Shown here piece by piece: positions 35,405-45,425 of a stretch of DNA of 64,000 nucleotides. The notes beneath the pieces were generated by a model. The model was given only the letters and a program-made list of their open reading frames with translations. It did not search any database and was not told the DNA's origin. This DNA comes from Blastocatellia bacterium UBA7656 (GTDB lineage Bacteria > Acidobacteriota > Blastocatellia > UBA7656): contig DLHY01000148.1 in assembly GCA_002483445.1 (NCBI GenBank), positions 3,252 to 67,251 on the forward strand, read 5' to 3'. The first letter of the stretch is position 1. The number at the start of each line of letters is the position of its first letter. The position numbers were made by a program, and so were the translations under genes.

Positions 35405-35487
35405 GGTCAGTTTTCAGTTTTCAGTTTTCAGTTTTCAGCAGCCAGACCATCAACTTCTGACTTCTGACTTCTGACTTCTGACTTCTA
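35403..35487. repeat. CAGTTTT and GACTTCT heptamer arrays
   Basis: Four CAGTTTT units (35409-35437) followed, after 13 bp, by four to five GACTTCT units (35456-35485). The second array encodes the MurG C-terminal residues (SQKSEVRSQKSEVRS). Confidence 0.8.
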
Positions 35488-36550
35488 CAAGACTCATCGC
35501 CAGATCAACCGCGCGCTTTGCGCTGTCAGGGCGCCCGAGTCTTCGGCTCGCCTCTTCCATTCGATCTATCTCGTTCGCGTTATCGATCAATCGCTTCAAC
35601 TCCTGAGCCAATCTTTCGGGCGTTAGTTCCTGTTGCAGGATCATAAGGCCCGCGCCCGCGCGCTCGAACGCTTCGGCGTTTTTGCGCTGATGATCATCGG
35701 CAGCGAAAGGGAAGGGGACGAGTATCGCCGCCTTCCCTGCCGCCGCTACTTCCGCCGCAGTCGTCGCGCCCGAACGACAAATCAAAACATCAGCCTGCTC
35801 GAACTGCGCGGCCATGTCGTGAATGAATGGTCGCACGTCTGCGCGTTCGAATCCGGCTTCGTTGTAACAACTTCGCACCATTTCAAAATCCGCTTCGCCC
35901 GTCTGATGAACGAGGGCGAGTCTGTCGGTGTGAGAAGCCAGCAGAGGAAGCGCGCTCACCACCGCGTTGTTGATCGCCCGCGCGCCCTGACTCCCGCCAA
36001 ATATCAAAACATTCAATCTGTCGCCTCGCTCCTTCTTTTTCATCTCGGCGAAGTCGCCCCTGATCGGATTGCCGGTGACTTCCGCGCGTCGGCGAAAATA
36101 TCTGCGAGCCTCTTCAAACGAGAGAGCCGCCGCGTCACAGAATCGCGCAAGCACCCGGTTGGTAAATCCCGGCATCGCGTTAGGCTCGACTATCATCGTC
36201 GGCGCTCCTTTGAGCGCAGCCACGAGAAGTATCGGCCCTGATGCGTAGCCGCCAACGCCTATCACTACATCGGGCTTGAATCTTTTCAGAAGTTTCAACG
36301 CCGCGATGAAACTCATCGGCAGTTGAAAAAGCGATTTGATTCTTTGAAAGATCGAGACGCTTTTCAAAGCGCCGACGTTCATCAATTCAAGCGCGAATCC
36401 TTCGCGCGGAACTATCTTCGATTCCAGCCCGCGCGGAGTGCCGACGAAAAGTATCTCCGTCTGCTGATCGCGCCGCTTCAATTCATGCGCGATGGCCACT
36501 CCCGGAAAAATGTGACCGCCGGTTCCTCCCGCAGCTATTATCACTTTCAA
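35450..36550 (-). CDS. murG: Peptidoglycan GlcNAc transferase MurG
   Basis: A 366-residue GT28 glycosyltransferase that makes lipid II from lipid I at the inner membrane face. The N-terminal GGTGGHIFPGVAIA loop and the C-domain RSGATTAAEVAAAGKAAILVPFP motif are present. The last 11 or so residues are encoded by the GACTTCT heptamer array, so the ancestral stop was probably earlier. Only 3 bp separate it from ftsW. Confidence 0.96.
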   Translation of the reverse strand: MKVIIAAGGTGGHIFPGVAIAHELKRRDQQTEILFVGTPRGLESKIVPREGFALELMNVGALKSVSIFQRIKSLFQLPMSFIAALKLLKRFKPDVVIGVGGYASGPILLVAALKGAPTMIVEPNAMPGFTNRVLARFCDAAALSFEEARRYFRRRAEVTGNPIRGDFAEMKKKERGDRLNVLIFGGSQGARAINNAVVSALPLLASHTDRLALVHQTGEADFEMVRSCYNEAGFERADVRPFIHDMAAQFEQADVLICRSGATTAAEVAAAGKAAILVPFPFAADDHQRKNAEAFERAGAGLMILQQELTPERLAQELKRLIDNANEIDRMEEASRRLGRPDSAKRAVDLAMSLVEVRSQKSEVRS

Positions 36551-36553
36551 TTT

Positions 36554-37753
36554 TCAAACCTCAGACTTCAGCCTGCGAAGCAGGGCTATGATCCCCGCTC
36601 TCGGTTCGCTCGCTCTGCCGTGCTTCGAGATGTTGAGCAGTATGCCTGTAGCCATCAGGCTGATGGCTACAGACGAGCCTCCGGCGCTGATGAACGGCAG
36701 CGGTATGCCTTTATTGGGAACGAGCGAAAGCGTCACGCTCATGTTGAAACACGCCTGAGCCACCAGCATCACCGTAATCCCTGCTGCCAAGAGTTGCCCG
36801 AACAGATCAGGCGCAGAGCGAGCCGCGCGAAATCCTCGCCAAGCAAGCGCGCCGAACAACGCTACGACAGCAAAGGCTCCAAACAATCCCATCTCTTCGC
36901 CTATGATCGCGAATATGAAATCGGTGTGCGCCGAGGGCAGAAAGAGCATCTTCTGCCGACCCTGAGCGAATCCCAGCCCGCCGGTTCCCCCGCTGCCTAT
37001 TGCTATCATTGATTGCACCACCTGATAACTCGAATCGCTCGTATCATCCCACGGATTGAGAAAAGCCAGCACGCGACGCCATCTCCAATCGACGAGAAAA
37101 ATCATCGCCGCAAGAACGGGCGCAGCCGCCAGCGCGAGGTAGGCGAGATGTCGCAATCGCGCGCCCGCATAAAACGCCGCTGCGGCAAATATCACAGAAA
37201 TGACCAGCGCGGTTCCCAAGTCGGATTCCGCCGCCACCAGCCCCGTTATCGCTCCGGCGACTATCGCCGCAGGCAGCAACGTGCGTTTGAAACTCTCCAG
37301 GTCGCTTGCGCGCTTCTCGAAGAAGTAGGCGAGGAAGATCGCCAGCGCCAGCTTTGCAATCTCCGACGGTTGAAGCGAAAAGAATCCGCCGAATCGAATC
37401 CAGCGATTCGCGCCGTTGATCTTGGGGAAGAAGAAAACCACTGCGAGAAGCCCCAGCGTCACCATCAGCGCGGTGGTGACGAAAGCTGGATTCTTCAGCC
37501 GCCGATAATCTATAGACATCGCCACGATCATCGCCACAAACCCGAAAGCCGCCCACATTGCCTGACGGGTGAGGAAGAAGAATTCATCGTCGTGAGTTCT
37601 CTGCGCGAACACCGCCGAAGAACTGTAGATCATCACCAGCCCGAACAGCACGAGCGAGATGACTATGACGATGATCGCCTTATCGACTGAAAGCTCGCGC
37701 TCTCTAGTCCGCGCCTCGTCACGCCTCCACCCGGTTTTTTCAGTTCTGATCAT
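36554..37753 (-). CDS. ftsW: SEDS glycosyltransferase FtsW
   Basis: A 399-residue polytopic membrane protein with about ten helices, the septal peptidoglycan polymerase partner of FtsI. It has the SEDS features: an early LVMIYSSSAVFA helix, PSEIAKLALAIFLAYFF, a large extracellular loop, and FISAGGSSVAISLMATGILL at the end. The start lies inside the end of murD (14-bp overlap), so the two are translationally coupled. Confidence 0.95.
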   Translation of the reverse strand: MIRTEKTGWRRDEARTRERELSVDKAIIVIVISLVLFGLVMIYSSSAVFAQRTHDDEFFFLTRQAMWAAFGFVAMIVAMSIDYRRLKNPAFVTTALMVTLGLLAVVFFFPKINGANRWIRFGGFFSLQPSEIAKLALAIFLAYFFEKRASDLESFKRTLLPAAIVAGAITGLVAAESDLGTALVISVIFAAAAFYAGARLRHLAYLALAAAPVLAAMIFLVDWRWRRVLAFLNPWDDTSDSSYQVVQSMIAIGSGGTGGLGFAQGRQKMLFLPSAHTDFIFAIIGEEMGLFGAFAVVALFGALAWRGFRAARSAPDLFGQLLAAGITVMLVAQACFNMSVTLSLVPNKGIPLPFISAGGSSVAISLMATGILLNISKHGRASEPRAGIIALLRRLKSEV

Positions 37754-39113
37754 CGATCAACCTTAGGACTTCTTCCTTGAACACGCGGCCCCGGTGTTCG
37801 TAGTTGTCGAACATATCGAAGCTGGCGCACGCGGGCGCCAGCAAAACCGTGTCGCCGCCTGTCGCCGCTTCTTTGGATTTCATCACCGCGTCTCGCATCG
37901 AAGAGGCGCGCAGAAGCGGGCCAGCGAGTTGCGACGCTATCTTGTCGCTTGCTGCGCCAATCAGAATTATTTGTTTGACTCGCTCACGAATGAGCGAATC
38001 GAGAGCCGTGAAATCGCCCCCCTTGTCTTTGCCTCCCAGAATCAAAATGATGTTTCCCTCGAACGCTTCCAGCGCCTTGACGGTCGAATCGACGTTCGTG
38101 GCTTTCGAGTCGTTGTAAAACTTCACGCCATCGATTTCCGCCACGAACTCGATGCGATGCTCGACGCCCTTGAATCGGCGGATCGCTTCGCCTATCGCCG
38201 GCAGGGAAGCCTCGTGGCCCAGAGCGCAGAAAACGGCTCCCAGAGCCGCACACACGTTTTCGACGTTGTGCATTCCGGGAAGCTGAATGTCTTCGAATGC
38301 GATCACTTCCGCCTCGCCTCCCATAATCGTCGTGAAGATTTTGCGGTCTCGCGCAAACACTGAAGCCGTCTGATCGCCTACTCCTCTCACGCTGAAGAAA
38401 ACTTTTTTTGAGGGAATGCCGAGCGCGACCATACGAGCGATGCCTTGATCTTCGCCGTTCAGCACTGCCCAGTCTTCCGCAGTCTGATTCATCACCAGCC
38501 TGTGCTTTGCGCGGACGTAATTTTCAAAAGAGCCGTGCCGGTCGAGATGATCCGGCGTTATGTTCGTAATCACCGCGACGCGAGGCCGAAGGGTTTCGAT
38601 GGTTTCAAGCTGAAAACTCGAAAGCTCGGCCACGAGCCACGACTGCTCCGTCGATTGATCGACGAGACTCGTCATCGCCGTGCCGATGTTGCCGCCAACC
38701 AGAGTTTCTGCCCCTGCTGCTTTCATCAGTTCACCGATCAGTGTCGTCGTCGTGGTCTTGCCGTTCGATCCTGTGATGGCTATCAACTGCCCTTTCAAAA
38801 AACGGAATGCAAGCTCAGTCTCGCTGATTATCTTCACGCCCGCGCGTCGAGCAGCCTCAAGCGGAGAGATATCGGAAGGCACGCCGGGACTGAGAACGAT
38901 CAAATCGGCATCAGTGAACAATTCCTGTGGATGCCCGCCGAGTGAAAGCGTGACTCCGATGTGTGAAAGCTCGCGCGCTTCATCTGAAATCTCCGATTCA
39001 GGCTTCGCATCATTTGCCGTCACCTCCGCGCCGCGCTGCGCAAGAAGTCGCGCCGCAGCCACGCCGCTTAGGGCCAGTCCGACAACCAGAACTTTTTTGC
39101 CTTCAAGCTCCAT
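37740..39113 (-). CDS. murD: UDP-MurNAc-L-alanine--D-glutamate ligase
   Basis: A 457-residue Mur ligase. The N-terminal VVGLALSGVAAARLL loop, the ATP loop GSNGKTTTTTLIGELM, the NITPDHLDRH motif, and the C-terminal LLAPACASFDMFDNYEHRG are all typical of MurD. It lies 46 bp after mraY and overlaps ftsW. Confidence 0.96.
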   Translation of the reverse strand: MELEGKKVLVVGLALSGVAAARLLAQRGAEVTANDAKPESEISDEARELSHIGVTLSLGGHPQELFTDADLIVLSPGVPSDISPLEAARRAGVKIISETELAFRFLKGQLIAITGSNGKTTTTTLIGELMKAAGAETLVGGNIGTAMTSLVDQSTEQSWLVAELSSFQLETIETLRPRVAVITNITPDHLDRHGSFENYVRAKHRLVMNQTAEDWAVLNGEDQGIARMVALGIPSKKVFFSVRGVGDQTASVFARDRKIFTTIMGGEAEVIAFEDIQLPGMHNVENVCAALGAVFCALGHEASLPAIGEAIRRFKGVEHRIEFVAEIDGVKFYNDSKATNVDSTVKALEAFEGNIILILGGKDKGGDFTALDSLIRERVKQIILIGAASDKIASQLAGPLLRASSMRDAVMKSKEAATGGDTVLLAPACASFDMFDNYEHRGRVFKEEVLRLIDDQN

Positions 39114-39159
39114 AGAAACATTCAGGTCAATATCCTCAACTGACCACCGACCACTGCTT

Positions 39160-40272
39160 TCATCTCAGCTTCAAAGTCGTGAGGCTGAGGAGCGCGAACA
39201 ATATCGCTATTATCAAAAAACGAAAAACTATCTTAGGCTCCATGCGCTTCGACGTTTCGGGGGGAAACATCAATTCGAAATGATGATGCAGCGGAGCCAT
39301 CTTGAATATGCGTTTGCGAAACAGCTTGAACGAAGCTACCTGCAATATGACCGACAACGCTTCGATGACGAACACACCGCCGATGACTACGAGCAGGAAT
39401 TCCTGTTTTATCATCACCGCGATCACTCCTATCGCCCCGCCTATGCCGAGCGATCCGACATCGCCCATGAAAACTTCAGCGGGAGGAGCATTGAACCATA
39501 AAAAGCCGAGGCTCGCGCCCGTCAGCGCCGCGCAGAAAATCGTAAGCTCCGAAACCGGCGCGTTATGTTCAAGGCCGAGATAATCGGCGAAAATCCTGTG
39601 TCCGGTCACGTAAGTAAACCCGGTGAGCGCGCCTGCCGTCACCACTGTCACTGATATTGCCAGCCCGTCAAGCCCGTCAGTGAGATTTACCGCATTTGAA
39701 AATCCCACCAGCACTATCGGCGCGAAAGCCAGCAGATAAATCGGCCACCATATCTCAGGATGAAACCACTCCCTCTTAATGAAAGGAACGCTCAACCTTG
39801 TGCTGTAATCGGTCAGAAAATGGAGCGCAAGCCCGACGGCGAACGCGGTCAGAAATTGAAACAACAATTTCTGCTTTCCAGTCAACCCCAGATTATGACG
39901 ACGTTTGACTTTCAGATAATCGTCGGCGAAACCTATGCTGCCGTAAGCGAGCGTGGTTATGACTGCGATCCACACATAAACTACCGAAAGATTCGACCAG
40001 AGCAGAGTCGAGACGGCTACCGACGTGATGATCAGAACGCCGCCCATCGTCGGCGTTCCGCGTTTCGATTCATGTGTGCGCGGGCCTTCTTCGCGAATCT
40101 GCTGGCCTATCTGAAATTTTTTCAGAAACGCGATCATCCTCGGCCCAAGTATCAGGCTCATAATCAGAGCCGTCATCGCCGCGCAGGCAGCGCGGAACGT
40201 GACATCATCGAACACGCGCAGAAACGACAGGCTGCTGTGAACGTCCTGGAATAGTTTCAGGTAGTAGAACAT
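39160..40272 (-). CDS. mraY: Phospho-MurNAc-pentapeptide transferase
   Basis: A 370-residue polytopic enzyme that makes lipid I on undecaprenyl phosphate. It has the THESKRGTPTMGG motif, the FADDYLKV acidic pair, NLTDGLDGLA, and the late MAPLHHHFEL histidine motif, all in order and at the usual spacing. Tandem repeats separate it from murF. Confidence 0.96.
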   Translation of the reverse strand: MFYYLKLFQDVHSSLSFLRVFDDVTFRAACAAMTALIMSLILGPRMIAFLKKFQIGQQIREEGPRTHESKRGTPTMGGVLIITSVAVSTLLWSNLSVVYVWIAVITTLAYGSIGFADDYLKVKRRHNLGLTGKQKLLFQFLTAFAVGLALHFLTDYSTRLSVPFIKREWFHPEIWWPIYLLAFAPIVLVGFSNAVNLTDGLDGLAISVTVVTAGALTGFTYVTGHRIFADYLGLEHNAPVSELTIFCAALTGASLGFLWFNAPPAEVFMGDVGSLGIGGAIGVIAVMIKQEFLLVVIGGVFVIEALSVILQVASFKLFRKRIFKMAPLHHHFELMFPPETSKRMEPKIVFRFLIIAILFALLSLTTLKLR

Positions 40273-40289
40273 CCTGTTTTATAGAAAGG

Positions 40290-40380
40290 GGGAATGGGAG
40301 AGTGGGAGAGTGGGAGATGCAGAGCCATCGCTCCCGTTCCCCCTTTCCCCATTCTCCTACTCTTCTTTTCTCCCATTCAT
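40290..40380. repeat. Tandem and inverted repeats between murF and mraY
   Basis: GGGAGAGT octamers (40294-40318) followed by partly complementary CCCATTCTCC/CTCCCATTC blocks (40341-40380). They can form an imperfect hairpin after the murF stop, on the same plan as the murC-ftsQ and ftsL-ftsI spacers. Confidence 0.7.
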
Positions 40381-41777
40381 CCCCTCATCTCCTTCATCCG
40401 CTCCACCACGATTTCAGTTTTCACTCCGCGCGATCCCTTGACTAATATCAAGTCGCCCGATTTCGCTTCGCGCGCAAGCAGGAGTCCGGCTTCATCGGGG
40501 GTTTCGCAAAAAAATGTCGCAGCTTCGCTCATGCCTGCTTCGCGCGCTCCCCGGATCATTTCGCTCGCAAGCCCGCGCACGCCGATGAGCATATCGATTC
40601 CCAAATCGGCCAGTCGCCGACCGCTCTCGCGATGAAGTTCGGCGGCGCTTGCGCCGAGTTCGAGCATCTCGCCCGCAACGATGATTTTTCTCTCGCCGTG
40701 GGCGGCGGCTATCGCGCTCGCCATCTCGAATAGAGCAGTCGGGTTCGAGTTGTAAGAGTCATCGACCAAAGTGAAGCTTTCCTGAAAATGAATCACCTCG
40801 CCGCGCATTCGCGGACTCGAGCTTTCGGCCAGAGACAGGGCGACAGCTTCAATCGGCGCTTCATAAAAATCGGCCGCCGCCGCCGCCGCCAGCGCGTTGT
40901 AGATGTTGTGTCGGCCCGCAAGCGGCAACCTCACATCGCATCTTCCCCGCGGCGTTTGAAGAAGGAAGCGCGTATCGTTCAGGCCCGTTGCTTTTATGTC
41001 TTGCGCCATCACGTCCGAGGCGTTCGCTATTCCGAAAGTCCTCACTTCGATGTCGCTGCGCAACTGGCGCATATTTGCTACGCGCGGATCGTCATTGTTG
41101 AGCGCAGCCGCGCCGCGCGGCTTGATGCCAAGCACGAGTTCGGATTTCGCCTCGGCTATTTCGTCGAGGGAAGAGAAAAACTCAAGGTGAACCGCCGCGA
41201 CGTTCGTCACCACGGCGAGATCGGGCGGCGCTATGTGCGCAAGCCGGGTGAGTTCTCCCCGATGGTTCATCCCCATCTCAAGCACTGCGAAATCGAAATC
41301 CTCAGCGCGCGAGCCGTCCGTTTCCATTTTGAGAATCGAGAGCGGCAATCCGAATGCGTTGTTGAGATTGCCCGTCGTCCTCGTCACTCGCCCGCAAGTT
41401 GAAAGCGCGGCGGCTGTCATCTCTTTCGTCGTCGTCTTGCCCATCGAGCCGGTGATGGCGACTTCTCGCCCGCGCCATTTTTTAAGAACTGTAGAAGCGA
41501 GGCTCTGCAATGCGTCGAGCGTGTCGCGGACGGGAATCAGTTTCGATCTCTCCGCCTGAGCCTCGAAGAAATCGCGCGACACGACCGCAGCTATCGCGCC
41601 TTTTGCAAGCGTGTCACTGACGAAGCGATGCCCGTCGTGAACTTCTCCGCGAATGGCAAAAAATAAATCGCCTTCGCGCGTAGTGCGCGAATCAATCGAG
41701 TAACCGCGCGGCTCCCGGTCGGGCGTCTCCGCCGACGAAGATGAGCCGAGTATTTTTATGATCTCGCCGAGTTTCAT
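40377..41777 (-). CDS. murF: UDP-MurNAc-tripeptide--D-Ala-D-Ala ligase
   Basis: A 466-residue Mur ligase that completes the pentapeptide. The GSMGKTTTKEMTAAAL ATP loop, LEMGMNHRGE, and VDDSYNSNPTALFEM are MurF signatures. The start overlaps the stop of murE by 4 bp (ATGA), so the two are coupled. Confidence 0.95.
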   Translation of the reverse strand: MKLGEIIKILGSSSSAETPDREPRGYSIDSRTTREGDLFFAIRGEVHDGHRFVSDTLAKGAIAAVVSRDFFEAQAERSKLIPVRDTLDALQSLASTVLKKWRGREVAITGSMGKTTTKEMTAAALSTCGRVTRTTGNLNNAFGLPLSILKMETDGSRAEDFDFAVLEMGMNHRGELTRLAHIAPPDLAVVTNVAAVHLEFFSSLDEIAEAKSELVLGIKPRGAAALNNDDPRVANMRQLRSDIEVRTFGIANASDVMAQDIKATGLNDTRFLLQTPRGRCDVRLPLAGRHNIYNALAAAAAADFYEAPIEAVALSLAESSSPRMRGEVIHFQESFTLVDDSYNSNPTALFEMASAIAAAHGERKIIVAGEMLELGASAAELHRESGRRLADLGIDMLIGVRGLASEMIRGAREAGMSEAATFFCETPDEAGLLLAREAKSGDLILVKGSRGVKTEIVVERMKEMRG

Positions 41778-43243
41778 TTTTCAGTCATCGCTTCGCGCGC
41801 AACTTCCCGATCATCGAAGTGAATAGTTTCTGAGCCGATGATTTGATAAGTCTCATGTCCTTTGCCCGCTATCACTACGATGTCTCCGCGTCGGGCTTCT
41901 TCAATGGCTCGAAAGATGGCTTCGCGCCGGTCAGTCATACGGATGTAATCCTTGCCGGTTTTTTTCAATCCCACTTCGATATCACAGATGATGGCTTCAG
42001 GGTCTTCGGTGCGCGGATTGTCCGAAGTCACTATCGCCACATCGCTCAACGTGGCGGCGATTTCTCCCATCGGCGCGCGCTTGGTTTTGTCGCGGTCTCC
42101 GCCGCAACCGAAGACGGTGATTACGCGGCCCGCTGAGGCGACTTCGCGGGCGGTCTGCAAAACATTTCCGAGCGCGTCATCGGTGTGCGCATAATCGACG
42201 ACGACCAGAAAGCCGGGGTCAGTGTCGACTCTGACCTGCTCGAAGCGGCCCGCGACGCCCGGACACTGGGCGATGCCTAGTGCTATGGCCTCCAAACCGA
42301 ATCCCAGAGCCAATCCTGCGGCCAGCGCCGCAAGCGCGTTGTAGACGTGAGGCCGACCGACAAGTTGTGCGACTATCTCAATGCGGCCCGCCGGAGTCGT
42401 CGCCGTGAAAGTCAGGCCGCGAGCGGATTGATTGAACCCATCAGTTTGCACATCCGCGCTTCCGCTCAATCCGTAGGTGATTTTTTCGCCCTCGATTTCG
42501 CTCACGAGCCTTCGCCCGTATTCGTCATCGATGTTGATGACTGAAACTTTTGGAGCGCAGCCTAGACTGCCATCGAACAATTTCTTCTTTGCATTGAAGT
42601 AACTGTCCATCGTTTTGTGATAATCGAGATGATCGCGCGTCAGGTTGGTGAACACCGCCGCCGCCAGTTCCAATCCGTCAGCGCGATGAAACTCGATGGC
42701 GTGCGAGGAGACTTCCATCACTGCCGAACGGCAGCCCGCATCGACGGCGCGGGCGAGAAGGCGTTGGATGTCTGCCGCTTCGGGCGTGGTATGGCTGGCG
42801 GTGGCGGTCTCGTTGCCTATTCGATAGCTGATCGTTCCCATCATCGCCGATGTTGCTTCGCGGGCGCGAATGACGGAATCGATCAAATGAGCGGTCGTCG
42901 TCTTTCCGTTCGTGCCTGTTACTCCGACGAGTTTCAATCGCCGCGACGGATAATCGTGAACAGCGGCAGATGCAAGAGCGAGCGAGCGACGGGCGTCCGT
43001 GACTTCGATCCACGCGGGCGCGGAAAATTCGCCCGCTGCCTGCTCTGAAATTATAGCGACCGCGCCTTGCTCTACGACCTGCGAGATGAATTGATGTGCG
43101 TCGAACCTCTCGCCGCGAATGCAGACAAAGACGCTGCCCTCCCGGCATGTGCGCGAATCGTGCGTCACGTCGCGAATTTGCGCGTCGAGATTTCCCGTGG
43201 CGGCGCGAGCTAGTATTTCTTTTGCCAGTTGAGCTATAGTCAC
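41774..43243 (-). CDS. murE: UDP-MurNAc-tripeptide synthetase, meso-DAP type
   Basis: A 489-residue Mur ligase that adds the third amino acid of the stem peptide. The GTNGKTTTAHLIDSVI ATP loop is present, and the DNPR motif (TSDNPRTEDP) marks meso-diaminopimelate as the substrate, which predicts Gram-negative-type peptidoglycan. I place the start at the GTG at 43243, which overlaps the ftsI stop as GTGA. A longer frame from 43336 lies wholly inside ftsI and has no family match. Confidence 0.94.
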   Translation of the reverse strand: MTIAQLAKEILARAATGNLDAQIRDVTHDSRTCREGSVFVCIRGERFDAHQFISQVVEQGAVAIISEQAAGEFSAPAWIEVTDARRSLALASAAVHDYPSRRLKLVGVTGTNGKTTTAHLIDSVIRAREATSAMMGTISYRIGNETATASHTTPEAADIQRLLARAVDAGCRSAVMEVSSHAIEFHRADGLELAAAVFTNLTRDHLDYHKTMDSYFNAKKKLFDGSLGCAPKVSVINIDDEYGRRLVSEIEGEKITYGLSGSADVQTDGFNQSARGLTFTATTPAGRIEIVAQLVGRPHVYNALAALAAGLALGFGLEAIALGIAQCPGVAGRFEQVRVDTDPGFLVVVDYAHTDDALGNVLQTAREVASAGRVITVFGCGGDRDKTKRAPMGEIAATLSDVAIVTSDNPRTEDPEAIICDIEVGLKKTGKDYIRMTDRREAIFRAIEEARRGDIVVIAGKGHETYQIIGSETIHFDDREVAREAMTEK

Positions 43244-45312
43244 TTCATTCCCGCTGCCGCTTTTCGCGGCGGGCTTATGAATTGCGATTCCGGCCCTGCT
43301 CTCGTTTTGATCCGCTTCGAAAGCCTCACGATGCAAACGGTGTCGGGCGCAACTAAGGTGCCGGGCGGCGGACTCTGGCTTGATACGATGCCGTCGCCCG
43401 CGGCTTTGATCTTCAACTTCCGGTTTGCAAGCAGCGCCACCGCTTCGCGAAGGCTGCGTCCGGCCAGATCAGGCACGGCCACCCCTTCGCCGTGATTGGA
43501 TGCCGTAAGAGGCTGATCGTTGGCGGCATCCGTTTGATGCATTTCTTCCGCTCTGTTTCCCTCGTCCGGCGGATTCGCGTCGGCGATGATTTCGGGAAGA
43601 ATCTCGTAGCGACGGAAGCTGCCCGCGGCCAGTCCTGCTTCGGGATTGCCTTCGGTCGGCACTCCGAGTATCTGCAAGGCTTCGGGTACGACTTTCGAGA
43701 AGATGGGGGCGGCAACATCTCCGCCCATGCGCGCGCCCTTAGGCTCATCGATTGAAACGATGCAGACGATCTCAGGATTTTCTACCGGAGCGAAACCGAC
43801 GAACGAAGCCATGTGAAGAATCTTCGAATAGCGTCCGGTCGCAGGGTTGAGTTTCTCCGCCGTGCCGGTCTTGCCTGCGGCGCGATAGCCGCCGAGTTGA
43901 GCGAGCTTGCCTGTTCCCTGAAGCACGACGCCTTCGAGCATTTCTTTGAACGTGTCTGCGGTTTGCTGGCTCACGACGCGGCGCGTTTCGGGTTTGCGTT
44001 CATCGATGACTTCGATCTCTTCGCCCGATCCACGGGTTATGCGGCTGATCAGATGAGGCTGCACCCACACGCCTCCGTTGGCTATCGCGGCGAAGGCCGC
44101 CGTCGCCTGAATGGCGTTGACGCTTATTTCATAACCGATGGGGATTGCGCCGATTGAAATCTGCGACCACTCGCTGACGGGGCGCAGCAACCCGCGCGAT
44201 TCGCTTGGAAGTTCTATGCCGGTGCGACGGGCGAATCCGAAAGCCTCGATGTAGGCGGCGAGGCGCTCTTTGCCGAGTTTTCGAGCGATCAGAATCGCCG
44301 CCGAGTTCGAAGATTTGATGAGCGCCTGCGCGGCGGTGATAGAGCCGTAGGGCCGGTCGTGAATGACGCGACCGGGAAGGTGGATCACCCCGCCGCCGCA
44401 ATCGATTGGGGAGTTGCGACGGATTTCGCCTTCTTCCAAAGCCGCCGCGTAGGTGACTATTTTGAATATCGAGCCAGGCTCGAAGACGTTTTCGACCGCG
44501 CGATTTCTTCGCTGCTCGTCAGTTGACACTGACACATTGTTGGGATCGAACGATGGGTAATTGGCGAGCGCGAGTATCTCGCCCGTCGCGGGACGGATCA
44601 TCACGATGGTTCCGGCTCGCGCTCCGCTCTGCCGGACTGCGTGAGCGAGAGTCTTTTCGACATGTCGCTGAATTCTCGAATTGATGGTGAGATGGATGTC
44701 GGCTCCGGGCTTTGATTCTTCAATCGCGTGATCGTAAGGATTTCTTTTCGCATCGACTCGGACGATGAGGCGACCGGCCTGCCCTGATATCTCTTTTTCG
44801 TAGGAACGCTCTATTCCCGACTGACCTTTTTCGTCGAAGTCTACGAACCCGACGACATGAGCCGCGATGGGGTCATTGGAATAAACGCGCTTCATCTCTT
44901 TTGCGAAATGAAGTCCGGGCAGATTGAGTTCTCTGACGCGAGCGGCCTCCTGCTCGGAGAGCTTGCGCTTGACGGCGACGGCTGTCTTGTCGGATTGAAA
45001 CCGTTTGATGAGTTGCTCGCGGTCGAGGTCGAGAATTTCGGCCAACTGACGGGCGACTTCTTCAGGATTCTTGAGATCGGCGGGCGCGGCGTAGAGCGAC
45101 TCGACTGTGATAGAGCGCGCAAGCGCGTTATGGTTGCGGTCGTAGATGACGCCGCGGTCGGGAGTGAGATCGATTTTGAACTGCTGCTGTCGTTCGGCGC
45201 GCTCGCTCATTTTGCCGTGTTGAAACACCTGAAGGTAGATGAGCTTCGCCCCTATGGCCAGCATCCAGATGACCACCAGGAGCCGAATTGTTTTTATGCG
45301 TCTCTCCGTCAT
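43240..45312 (-). CDS. ftsI: Septal PBP (FtsI) with C-terminal PASTA domain
   Basis: A 690-residue class B penicillin-binding protein. One N-terminal transmembrane helix (IRLLVVIWMLAIGAKLIYL) is followed by the PBP dimer domain and the transpeptidase with SIFK (nucleophile serine), SSN and KTG motifs. A single PASTA domain follows (VPDLAGRSLREAVALL to the SPPPGT turn); this is absent from E. coli FtsI but known in Gram-positive and some other phyla. The start at 45312 is preferred; the 27 residues upstream are repeat-encoded. Confidence 0.93.
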   Translation of the reverse strand: MTERRIKTIRLLVVIWMLAIGAKLIYLQVFQHGKMSERAERQQQFKIDLTPDRGVIYDRNHNALARSITVESLYAAPADLKNPEEVARQLAEILDLDREQLIKRFQSDKTAVAVKRKLSEQEAARVRELNLPGLHFAKEMKRVYSNDPIAAHVVGFVDFDEKGQSGIERSYEKEISGQAGRLIVRVDAKRNPYDHAIEESKPGADIHLTINSRIQRHVEKTLAHAVRQSGARAGTIVMIRPATGEILALANYPSFDPNNVSVSTDEQRRNRAVENVFEPGSIFKIVTYAAALEEGEIRRNSPIDCGGGVIHLPGRVIHDRPYGSITAAQALIKSSNSAAILIARKLGKERLAAYIEAFGFARRTGIELPSESRGLLRPVSEWSQISIGAIPIGYEISVNAIQATAAFAAIANGGVWVQPHLISRITRGSGEEIEVIDERKPETRRVVSQQTADTFKEMLEGVVLQGTGKLAQLGGYRAAGKTGTAEKLNPATGRYSKILHMASFVGFAPVENPEIVCIVSIDEPKGARMGGDVAAPIFSKVVPEALQILGVPTEGNPEAGLAAGSFRRYEILPEIIADANPPDEGNRAEEMHQTDAANDQPLTASNHGEGVAVPDLAGRSLREAVALLANRKLKIKAAGDGIVSSQSPPPGTLVAPDTVCIVRLSKRIKTRAGPESQFISPPRKAAAGMK

Positions 45313-45339
45313 CTCTTGTTTTGGAGTAGAAAAAGAATT

Positions 45340-45425
45340 GAGTGGGAGAGTGCGAGATGAAGGCTCATCACTCTGATTCACCCATTCACCCATTCACCCA
45401 CTCTCCCATTCTCCCGCTCACCTTG
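45340..45425. repeat. Tandem repeats between ftsL and ftsI
   Basis: GAGTGGGAGAGTG units, then CACCCATT octamers (45378-45401), then complementary ACTCTCCCATTCTCCCGCTCACC, then CACCTCTT units that reach into the 3' end of ftsL. An imperfect hairpin is possible. Confidence 0.7.

Noticed and set aside
35403..35487. Possible CRISPR array
   Set aside because: Units are only 7 bp, contiguous and without spacers; no cas genes are near.
37044..37556. Frame opposite to or within ftsW
   Set aside because: It is a shadow of ftsW, which has all SEDS motifs in frame.
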